In this document: positions 1 to 4,511 of the stretch, one piece after another | How positions within the stretch are numbered: position 1 is the stretch's first letter | How the letters are laid out: every line of letters begins with the position of its first letter | NCBI GenBank assembly: GCA_964606085.1 | Contig: CAZSFD010000142.1 | Coordinates: 1-7,383, forward strand | Direction of reading: 5' to 3' | DNA from: CAIQJJ01 sp964606085 | GTDB taxonomy: Bacteria; Chloroflexota; Anaerolineae; Anaerolineales; UBA4823 | DNA: 7,383 bases | Position numbers and translations under genes: made by a program | The notes under the pieces: generated by a model | Seen by the model: only the letters and a program-made list of their open reading frames with translations | Told to the model about the DNA's origin: nothing | The model's database searches: none

Positions 1-30
1 TTTCGTGACATGCCCCCAATTTACCACATT

Positions 31-501
31 CTACATCCATGCAACAACGCCCCTCCAGCCAAAATCCTGTTCTGCCTGATCGGCGGTGAGCAGGGCAGGG
101 GGCAGGTCGGTGTACAAAATGTCTGCTTCGGCCAGGATGCCATCTCGCTCAGTGAAAATTTCGGCATGGGCGCGCGTACGGCTGGCGCGGCGAGCCAGCA
201 GCCAGCCGGTGGCATCCAGCGGCACACCTACCGGCACAGGCTGGCGGTAGCGCACCTCCAGGCGGGCGGTGGCAAAAAAGCAGTTGGGGTTGTTGATCAT
301 CACCGTGCGCCCGGCCACTTCATCAAGAATGGCCGCCACGATACCACCGTGCGCCATGCCGGGGTAGCCGCCATGCTGCGGCTCGATGGTGAAATGGGCG
401 AAGACCTGGTCTTTGCCGTTGTCGTAGAAGCGCAGGCGCAGCCCGGAGGGATTTTCCAGGCCGCAGGCGAAACATGAAGAGGAGTTGTGTTGCAGGTTCA
501 T
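31..501 (-). CDS. PaaI-type hotdog-fold acyl-CoA thioesterase
   Basis: A 156-residue protein, a normal length for a single hotdog domain of the PaaI/DUF4442 thioesterase group, which hydrolyses acyl-CoA thioesters in the cytoplasm. The N-terminus has the family-typical CFACGLENPSGLRLRF stretch (residues 10-25). The HGG loop (51-53) is followed by the helix with the likely catalytic acid, Asp60 or Glu61 in AAILDEV. The strand RLEVRYRQPVPVG (80-92) is the usual central hotdog strand. The first Met is kept because the conserved block begins only nine residues later. No clear Shine-Dalgarno precedes it. The gene is last in the operon, 39 nt after the ATPase stop, with a perfect palindrome in the gap. 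Substrate is unknown, and nothing visible links thioester hydrolysis to the metal-cluster genes upstream, so it may be a passenger or under its own control. Confidence 0.88.
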   Translation of the reverse strand: MNLQHNSSSCFACGLENPSGLRLRFYDNGKDQVFAHFTIEPQHGGYPGMAHGGIVAAILDEVAGRTVMINNPNCFFATARLEVRYRQPVPVGVPLDATGWLLARRASRTRAHAEIFTERDGILAEADILYTDLPPALLTADQAEQDFGWRGVVAWM

Positions 502-512
502 GGCAGGGAGTA

Positions 513-533
513 GCGCAAATCTGAGATTTGCGC
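513..533. repeat. Perfect 21-bp palindrome between ATPase and thioesterase genes
   Basis: Two perfect 10-bp arms, GCGCAAATCT and AGATTTGCGC, flank one central G. It fills most of the gap between the ATPase stop codon (541-543) and the thioesterase start (501). A second, weaker dyad (TGCGCC at 529-534, GGCGCA at 547-552) overlaps it and reaches into the ATPase stop. No T-run follows on the minus strand, so it is not a standard intrinsic terminator. It could be a regulator-binding site or an mRNA hairpin that lowers or separates thioesterase expression. Confidence 0.7.
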
Positions 534-540
534 CACGATT

Positions 541-1392
541 TTATGAGGCGCAGATTTGGTCGAGAAGGTGGCGTAGAAGCGCGGCGTATTCCGGTCGGAT
601 GTCCACCAGATTTTTTCCCTGGGCGATGCCTTCGGCGATTTCGCGCTCGAAAGGGATACGCAGCCAGATGGGCAGGTTTTCGGCGGCGCAGAAAGCCTCC
701 AGAGCCGGGAAGGAGCCTTCGTCGCGGTTGACGATCACGCCCGCCAGGACGCCCACTTCATGCGCAATCGCCACGGCCTGCTTGAGATCGTGCAGGCCAA
801 AGGGGGTGGGTTCGGTGACGAGCAGGACGTAATCGGCATCGAGCATGGCGGCCACCACCGGGCAGGACGCCCCCGGCGGGCAATCTACCAACACCAACTG
901 CCCTGGCTCAGATTCGGCCCAGCGCTTGAGCTGGCGGATCACCGGCACGGCCATCGGTTCACCGATGTTGAGCGTGCCGCGGGCGAAATGGATGCCGCCT
1001 GCCGCCAGGCCGCGTTCGAGCAGGCCAATGGTGTTTGCCGTTTCAGAGATGGCGCCTTCGGGGCAGAGCGCCGTACAACTGCCGCAGCCGTGGCAGAGCT
1101 GCGGGAAAACCAGCGTCTTCTTGCCCAGCAGGGCAATGGCGTGATATTGGCAGACCTCCGCACACTTGCCGCAGTGGGTACATTTGGCTTCGTCCACCAC
1201 CGGGATCGGGATGCTGACTTCCTGGCGCTGCTCGAAAACGGGCCGCAAGAACAGGTGGGCGTTGGGCGCTTCCACGTCGCAATCCAGAAAAAGCGGCGGA
1301 GGGGTTTGCTCCGCCGCCAGGCTGAGGGCCAGGCTGGCGGCCACGGTGGTCTTGCCGGTGCCGCCTTTGCCGCTGGCTATCGCTAAGATCAT
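541..1392 (-). CDS. MinD/Mrp-superfamily P-loop ATPase with inserted 2x[4Fe-4S] ferredoxin domain
   Basis: A 283-residue cytoplasmic protein of the COG1149 type. Residues 8-16 (GKGGTGKTT) form a deviant Walker A with signature Lys9 and P-loop Lys14. Residues 167-174 (LVLVDCPP) are the Walker B region with Asp170, followed by the PPG typical of Mrp/NBP35-like scaffolds. Between them sits a bacterial ferredoxin insertion with two CxxCxxCxxxC sets: Cys71/74/77/81 and Cys100/103/106/110, each set ending in a cluster-binding Cys near Pro or Gln as usual. Related proteins are thought to couple ATP hydrolysis to handling of iron-sulfur or mixed-metal clusters. In orange-protein loci two such ATPases occur; here there is one. 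Its ATG overlaps the stop of the upstream NifX-like gene by 4 nt (ATGA), which indicates translational coupling. The biochemical partner is inferred to be one or both NifX-like proteins. Confidence 0.95.
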   Translation of the reverse strand: MILAIASGKGGTGKTTVAASLALSLAAEQTPPPLFLDCDVEAPNAHLFLRPVFEQRQEVSIPIPVVDEAKCTHCGKCAEVCQYHAIALLGKKTLVFPQLCHGCGSCTALCPEGAISETANTIGLLERGLAAGGIHFARGTLNIGEPMAVPVIRQLKRWAESEPGQLVLVDCPPGASCPVVAAMLDADYVLLVTEPTPFGLHDLKQAVAIAHEVGVLAGVIVNRDEGSFPALEAFCAAENLPIWLRIPFEREIAEGIAQGKNLVDIRPEYAALLRHLLDQICAS

Positions 1393-1760
1393 GCGCCCCG
1401 TCCGTGATGGCCGCTGCCGGTGGCCGCGCCAATTTGCTCAAGCTGCCCGGCTTTGAAGCGTTCGAGCGCTTCGGGCGCGGTCTGGCAATTGCCGTATGCG
1501 TACATGGCAATTTGCGCCGCTTGCAGAGCGTCGAAGGCATTGGGGCCGAACTCGCCGCTGATCACGGCCTGTGCATTTTGGCTGGCGGCGAACTGGGCGG
1601 CCTGGATGCCTGCCCCGCCAGAGGCGTTTTGGCCGGGGTTTTCGTGGGCCTGCCATTGTCCCGTTTCGGTGTCCACCACCAGCAGGTAGGCGGCGCGCCC
1701 GAAGCGCGGGTCAATGGCAGCCGTAAGATTGGGGGATGCAACGCTGAGAACGATTTTCAT
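1389..1760 (-). CDS. NifX/NifB-C-terminal-like metal-cluster-binding protein (short form)
   Basis: A 123-residue single-domain member of the dinitrogenase iron-molybdenum cofactor biosynthesis family (NifX, NafY, NifB C-terminus, orange protein). Family signatures are clear: MKIVLSVASPNL at the start, IDPRFGRAAY (16-25), GGAGIQAAQ (48-56) and GPNAFDALQAA (72-82). The C-terminus ends in a short Gly/His tail (GSGHHGRGA). Such proteins bind or carry Mo/Fe- or Mo/Cu-sulfur clusters. No nitrogenase gene is in the window, so a role in nitrogen fixation is not implied. The ATG lies three bases after the zinc-ribbon gene stop (TAAGCCATG) without its own clear Shine-Dalgarno, so translation is probably coupled at both ends. 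It is one of two NifX-like paralogues in this operon and resembles the non-His-rich class that usually sits beside ferredoxin-ATPases. Confidence 0.94.
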   Translation of the reverse strand: MKIVLSVASPNLTAAIDPRFGRAAYLLVVDTETGQWQAHENPGQNASGGAGIQAAQFAASQNAQAVISGEFGPNAFDALQAAQIAMYAYGNCQTAPEALERFKAGQLEQIGAATGSGHHGRGA

Positions 1761-1763
1761 GGC

Positions 1764-2012
1764 TTATTGGCGGATCATTTTGGTGCCGCAGTCGGGGCAG
1801 GTCATTTGCGTGCATGGTTGCCCGGCCACATGCGGGACGATTTTGCCGCACTTCGGGCAGACACAGTTGCCGCCGGGGCCAGAGCCGGGCTTATTTCCGC
1901 CGCCCTGGCCGCGACCACCGCCAAACCCACGCCCGAAGCCGCGGCCTGCACCGCCGCCTGTGTTTTGGCCGCGATTTTGTCCGAAACGATTGCGTAATAA
2001 TCGAGTAAACAT
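1764..2012 (-). CDS. Small Gly/Arg-rich zinc-ribbon protein
   Basis: An 82-residue protein in two parts. Residues 5-48 are a low-complexity Arg/Asn/Gly tract with repeated GRGFGRGFGGG-like units. Residues 49-82 are a compact metal-binding module: CVCPKCG (50-56), VPH and PC at 59-67, then CPDCGTKMIRQ (72-82). Cys52/55 and Cys72/75 form two CPxCG knuckles, with Cys50 and Cys67 as extra candidate ligands. This C-terminal pattern recurs in small proteins of NifX-ferredoxin clusters as I know them, but its function is undefined. It could bind zinc or iron, and the Gly/Arg arm could contact RNA, DNA or a partner. The start is supported by AGGAG seven bases upstream of the ATG. A 26-bp perfect palindrome precedes that Shine-Dalgarno. 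Confidence 0.85.
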   Translation of the reverse strand: MFTRLLRNRFGQNRGQNTGGGAGRGFGRGFGGGRGQGGGNKPGSGPGGNCVCPKCGKIVPHVAGQPCTQMTCPDCGTKMIRQ

Positions 2013-2025
2013 GTTTTTTCTCCTG

Positions 2026-2051
2026 GTAGGACAAAATTAATTTTGTCCTAC
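2026..2051. repeat. Perfect 26-bp palindrome inside the operon
   Basis: Two perfect 13-bp arms meet with no spacer: GTAGGACAAAATT (2026-2038) and AATTTTGTCCTAC (2039-2051). It starts in the last two codons of the ferredoxin gene, includes its TAG stop, and ends just before the AGGAG of the zinc-ribbon gene. No T-run follows on the minus strand. It may be a protein-binding site or an mRNA hairpin at an intercistronic boundary. Its inner ACAAAA/TTTTGT halves resemble the dyad at 4192-4210 in the operon promoter. Confidence 0.8.
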
Positions 2052-2488
2052 ACGATGCGACGGGCACGGCGGCGCTGCTGGCGGCGTTGGCCGCACCCAC
2101 CATAGGGGGATACTTGTGGCACCCTGGGTGTGCCTGAAATTACGGTTGGATGAGATGCCGGCCGCCGCTCGAAGGCGGCGATCAGGCCGTCCAGCACTAC
2201 CGGCAGCACTTCACGTCCGAGGAACGTCCCGAGCGTCCCCAGCCAGGCCGGGTGTTGGGGGCGGGTGGCCGGCGGCAAGGCGGCAGGCTGCAGAACGACG
2301 GCCCGGACGGGCTGCGCGGCAGCCTGGATCGCCCCGCGCGGGCAAAGGTCAACACACATACCACATTCGGTGCAGGCAGAGTCTTCAATCATGGCGTGGC
2401 CGTTGCTTAAACGGATGGCTTCATTGGGGCAGGCCGTGACACACGTTCCGCAGCCATTACAAATTTGTTGGTCTATGCTCATCGCCAT
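2048..2488 (-). CDS. 2x[4Fe-4S] ferredoxin with long basic C-terminal tail
   Basis: A 146-residue protein. Residues 1-55 are a bacterial dicluster ferredoxin: CNGCGTCVTACP (Cys10/13/16/20) and CTECGMCVDLCP (Cys39/42/45/49), each followed by the usual Pro and the NEAI or RGAI turn. This predicts two low-potential [4Fe-4S] clusters for electron transfer. Residues 56-146 are an unusual extension: an Ala/Pro-rich linker, a possible amphipathic helix around LGREVLPVVLDGLIAAFERR, and a strongly basic end with GGCGQRRQQRRRARR. The tail has no recognised domain and could mediate docking to a partner or membrane surface. A strong GGAGG six bases before the ATG fixes the start. It lies 17 nt after the His-rich NifX-like gene. 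It probably donates or accepts electrons within this gene set; the partner is unknown. Confidence 0.93.
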   Translation of the reverse strand: MAMSIDQQICNGCGTCVTACPNEAIRLSNGHAMIEDSACTECGMCVDLCPRGAIQAAAQPVRAVVLQPAALPPATRPQHPAWLGTLGTFLGREVLPVVLDGLIAAFERRPASHPTVISGTPRVPQVSPYGGCGQRRQQRRRARRIV

Positions 2489-2505
2489 GATGTGCCTCCT
2501 TCTTT

Positions 2506-2904
2506 TTAGTGCAATTTTTCCGTGTGGTCTACGATTTGCCCGGCGGCATAGGCTAGGGCGGCCTCGTCAATCTTGACGATATCCGTCACCACCGGGCGGA
2601 TGCCACGCACCTGCATGGACTGGTATGCCCCTATGCCCATACCGCGGCACAGCAGCGCCTCGCAATCGGCGATTGTCTCGGCCATTTGCAGGTGCTTGTT
2701 GTGCGAGGCGGCATCCTGGCCGTGGGGCTGGCCGGGGATTTCGGCGGCGTGGGGTTGGTTGGCAAAGTGGGCGTGGCCGAGCTTCTCGCGCAGTTCGCTG
2801 TGCGTGATCTTGCCATCTTCGATGGTCAAGACACAATAGAGCGCGGCGCGCCCGAAATGCTGGCTGATGGTAGTGCCGTCATCGGTGATGGCAGCGATAG
2901 CCAA
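2506..2904 (-). CDS. NifX-like metal-cluster-binding protein (His-rich long form)
   Basis: A 132-residue member of the NifX/dinitrogenase cofactor-biosynthesis family. Signatures are ITDDGTTISQHFGRA (6-20), the SELREKLGHAHF block (36-47), CRGMGIGAYQSM (86-97) and the VDHTEKLH end. The insert at 44-71 is His-rich (His44, 46, 52, 61, 68, 71) and is a likely metal-binding loop, with Cys81 and Cys86 nearby. The only in-frame start that keeps the conserved N-terminus is TTG at 2904; the frame is closed by TGA at 2911-2913. This start lies inside the last 26 nt of the cytochrome gene, and no good Shine-Dalgarno is visible, so translation is probably coupled to the cytochrome. It differs clearly from the second NifX-like protein of the operon, which suggests distinct roles, for example delivery versus storage of a cluster. 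Confidence 0.92.
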   Translation of the reverse strand: MAIAAITDDGTTISQHFGRAALYCVLTIEDGKITHSELREKLGHAHFANQPHAAEIPGQPHGQDAASHNKHLQMAETIADCEALLCRGMGIGAYQSMQVRGIRPVVTDIVKIDEAALAYAAGQIVDHTEKLH

Positions 2905-3427
2905 AAACGATCAGGATCACCAGCCCCACGCCCAGCCCGCCCAGGCCAAGCCACTGCCAGGTTTCGAGCCAGTGCAGCGGGCCAGGGGCGGTGGGCAGCG
3001 CCACCGCTGCGGCGGCGAAAGCCGTCTGCGTGGGGGCGGGGGCATGGAACGAACGCACCCCGGCCACGGCAGCGAACTCGTCTGCACGCGCCTGGGCGTC
3101 AGCGGCGTGACACTGCTGGCAGGGCGTGGCGTCTCCGTGGATAGGGCTGAGCGTCATGCCTTCGTGCGCCTCGGCCTCGGTCAGTGCCGCCGGGTCGCCG
3201 CCGTGGCAGCAGGTACAGGTCATTTTCTGGGCGCACAGGCAGAATGATTTGCCCGTATCGTGCAGCAGATACAGGCTTTCGTGACAGGCGCGGCAGGCTT
3301 CGTCAACCGGCGGCGTGGCCGATTGCGCCTGAGCGGCGGGAACACCCAGGGCCACAATTCCCGCCAGAACGAGCAAAATCACACCACAAAAGCACAACAA
3401 CTTTTTCAACATCTCACACATCCTCAT
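2879..3427 (-). CDS. Exported three-CxxCH cytochrome c-like protein with C-terminal membrane anchor
   Basis: A 182-residue protein as called. It has a hydrophobic signal segment at residues 7-34 (MLKK start, LLVLAGIVALGVPAAQAQ, likely cleavage after AQA). Three CxxCH haem c sites follow: CRACH (45-49), CTCCH (71-75) and CQQCH (103-107). Extra Cys63 and Cys65 sit before the second site. The C-terminal helix WLGLGGLGVGLVILIVFGY ends in RCHHR. The expected topology is a periplasmic or outer-face haem domain held by the C-terminal helix, so it could pass electrons across the membrane boundary to the ferredoxin and NifX-like partners. The frame is open up to 3643, but that part lies inside the regulator gene. 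I chose ATG 3427, one base after the regulator stop, with GGAG four bases upstream; ATG 3412, preceded by GAGG, is an alternative. No match to a named cytochrome is claimed. Confidence 0.86.
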   Translation of the reverse strand: MRMCEMLKKLLCFCGVILLVLAGIVALGVPAAQAQSATPPVDEACRACHESLYLLHDTGKSFCLCAQKMTCTCCHGGDPAALTEAEAHEGMTLSPIHGDATPCQQCHAADAQARADEFAAVAGVRSFHAPAPTQTAFAAAAVALPTAPGPLHWLETWQWLGLGGLGVGLVILIVFGYRCHHR

Positions 3428-3428
3428 G

Positions 3429-4133
3429 TCACTCCGCTTCGGCCATGAAGTGCCGTTCGGCGGAATGATCATTTTCATCGGTTGGGCATAACACCAGCAG
3501 CGAGGCCGATGGCGTTTCAGCAGGGTTGCGCCAGCGATGCGGAAGATAGGCCTCGAAGAGCAGGCTGTCGCCGGGCTGCAGACGGTAGACCTGGGTTTCG
3601 ATGGTGTAATCCAGGCTGCCTTCCAGGCAGTAGACAAATTCATGCCCGGTATGCACGATAGGCGTCAGGCCGCTCTCTGCGCCCGGCTCCAATACCATGC
3701 GCAGCGGCTGGCCCCAACGTAAAGTCATCCCGGCCCCCAGGTCTTCCAAGCTGCCATGATCAAAATCTGCCTGCGCTCGATGTCCGGCCTTTTGAAACAC
3801 GACACTTTTTTGCGGCACTTCAGTTTCAAAGAAAGCGGTGATCGGCGATTGCAGCGCCCCGGCCAGTTGCTGCAAGGTGCTCACGCTGGGGGATGTCTTG
3901 CCTTTTTCAATCAGGCAGAGTGTGTTGACGTTCAGCCCGCTCAACTCAGCCAGGGCGCGGATCGAAAGCTGCCGCTCCGCTCGCAACCGGTGCAGGCAGC
4001 GGCCCACATCTATGGACGATATCTCGAGGCTGGCGGTCTTTGGGATCGCGATGACGGGTGAGCAGCGCTGCCGCGAACGGAATTGGCGTCTTCCGCGCTC
4101 GCCAGGTTCACGGGAAGGCTGATTGGGGGACAT
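3429..4133 (-). CDS. XRE-family transcriptional regulator with C-terminal cupin sensor domain
   Basis: A 234-residue cytoplasmic regulator. Residues 1-40 are a basic, poorly conserved extension. Residues 43-102 are an XRE/HTH_3 DNA-binding domain (VGRCLHRLRAERQLSIRALA, recognition region GLNVNTLCLIEKGKTSPS, then LQQLAGAL). Residues about 130-216 are a cupin_2 fold. Its first motif contains His161, His164 and Glu165 in HTGHEFVYCLEG; its second has Gly188-Asp189, Pro198-His199 and Asn203. Retained His and Glu suggest a metal or small-ligand pocket, so it may sense a metabolite or metal. GGAG seven bases before the ATG supports the start. It is first in the operon, one base before the cytochrome start, and probably controls the operon and itself: two dyads overlap its promoter boxes. 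The ligand is unknown. Confidence 0.93.
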   Translation of the reverse strand: MSPNQPSREPGERGRRQFRSRQRCSPVIAIPKTASLEISSIDVGRCLHRLRAERQLSIRALAELSGLNVNTLCLIEKGKTSPSVSTLQQLAGALQSPITAFFETEVPQKSVVFQKAGHRAQADFDHGSLEDLGAGMTLRWGQPLRMVLEPGAESGLTPIVHTGHEFVYCLEGSLDYTIETQVYRLQPGDSLLFEAYLPHRWRNPAETPSASLLVLCPTDENDHSAERHFMAEAE

Positions 4134-4165
4134 GCGAAATCTCCAGGGATTTGAACACTTATATC

Positions 4166-4181
4166 AACTATTATTATAGTT
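4166..4181. promoter_or_regulatory. Dyad over the -10 box, candidate operator
   Basis: AACTAT (4166-4171) and ATAGTT (4176-4181) are perfect inverted 6-bp arms with a 4-nt spacer, centred on the -10 box of the minus-strand operon. A repressor bound here would block open-complex formation. The XRE-cupin protein encoded just downstream is the obvious candidate ligand; this is inference. The AT-rich setting makes a chance dyad possible. Confidence 0.4.
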
Positions 4182-4201
4182 TTTTAAGGACTACAAATCA
4201 A
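4173..4201 (-). promoter_or_regulatory. Sigma70-type promoter of the regulator-NifX operon
   Basis: Read on the minus strand, TTGATT (4201-4196) is followed by a 17-nt spacer and a perfect consensus TATAAT (4178-4173). The predicted start of transcription is near 4166, giving a leader of about 33 nt to the regulator ATG at 4133 with its GGAG. The region is much more AT-rich than its surroundings. This is the only strong promoter seen for the eight-gene unit. Confidence 0.75.
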
Positions 4202-4210
4202 TGTTTTGTA
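4192..4210. promoter_or_regulatory. Dyad over the -35 box, candidate operator
   Basis: TACAAA (4192-4197) and TTTGTA (4205-4210) are perfect 6-bp inverted arms with a 7-nt spacer, covering the -35 element. On the minus strand the core reads ACAAAA-CATTG-ATTTGT, close to the inner ACAAAA-TTAA-TTTTGT of the 26-bp palindrome at 2026-2051. This could be a regulator site shared by the promoter and the operon interior. Confidence 0.4.
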
Positions 4211-4226
4211 CTATTTTGATGTGTAG

Positions 4227-4511
4227 CGCGAGTGCGGGGCGCAGTTTAGCTGGAAGCTGACGGGGAACTACTCAACTCACCACCGCCCCACACTCCCAAT
4301 CCTCAACGAACCCAACAATCCCGACGACACGCCGTGCATTGTGCGGTTGATCCGCAAGGTGGTCACGGTCAGCGTGGAGATGGTCAAAATTGTCACCGGG
4401 CTGACCGGCAAAAAAAATCCTGAATGCTCGTCAGTATTGGTAAAATTCCCCATCATCGTATCGAATCCATTCGGAGGCAAACATGCAACACTGGCATACC
4501 ATGAAGATTGA
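4227..4511 (+). pseudogene. Unassigned open frame in the intergenic region, possible gene remnant
   Basis: Between TAG at 4224-4226 and TGA at 4509-4511, one plus-strand frame stays open for 94 codons. Up to about 4410 it has codon use with many G/C third positions like the real genes here, with stretches such as FSWKLTGNYSTHH, LNEPNNPDDTPCIVRLIRK and VTVSVEMVKIVTGLTG. It lacks an ATG near its beginning and any Shine-Dalgarno. Its end runs into the ATPase gene start, so it is not an obvious intact gene. It may be the 3' part of a decayed or inserted gene, or a chance open frame in GC-rich DNA. I do not recognise the product. Confidence 0.25.
4438..4446 (+). promoter_or_regulatory. Extended -10 promoter candidate for the cation ATPase
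   Basis: TGGTAAAAT forms a TGn-extended -10 element with TAAAAT at 4441-4446, five of six matching the consensus. No good -35 lies 17 nt upstream, which extended -10 promoters tolerate. The start of transcription would be near 4453, about 30 nt before the ATPase ATG. A weaker alternative is TTGTCA (4390-4395), a 17-nt spacer and AAAAAT (4413-4418). Confidence 0.4.

Noticed and set aside
1..11. Possible start of another minus-strand gene (ATG at 11-9)
   Set aside because: Only three codons are visible, with a G-run too close to serve as a good Shine-Dalgarno. It cannot be assessed.
1404..1997. Plus-strand open frame of 197 codons opposite the NifX-like and zinc-ribbon genes
   Set aside because: The minus strand carries clear NifX and zinc-ribbon signatures; the plus reading has no recognisable domain.
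513..2051. The intercistronic palindromes as CRISPR repeats
   Set aside because: They are single, different in sequence and lack regular spacers or cas genes.
1389..2904. A nitrogen-fixation (nif) cluster
   Set aside because: NifX-like domains are also common in non-diazotrophs, and no nifHDK, nifE/N or radical-SAM NifB domain is present.
3428..3643. N-terminal extension of the cytochrome frame
   Set aside because: It lies wholly within the regulator's cupin-coding region, lacks a signal-like start, and would bury the signal peptide internally.
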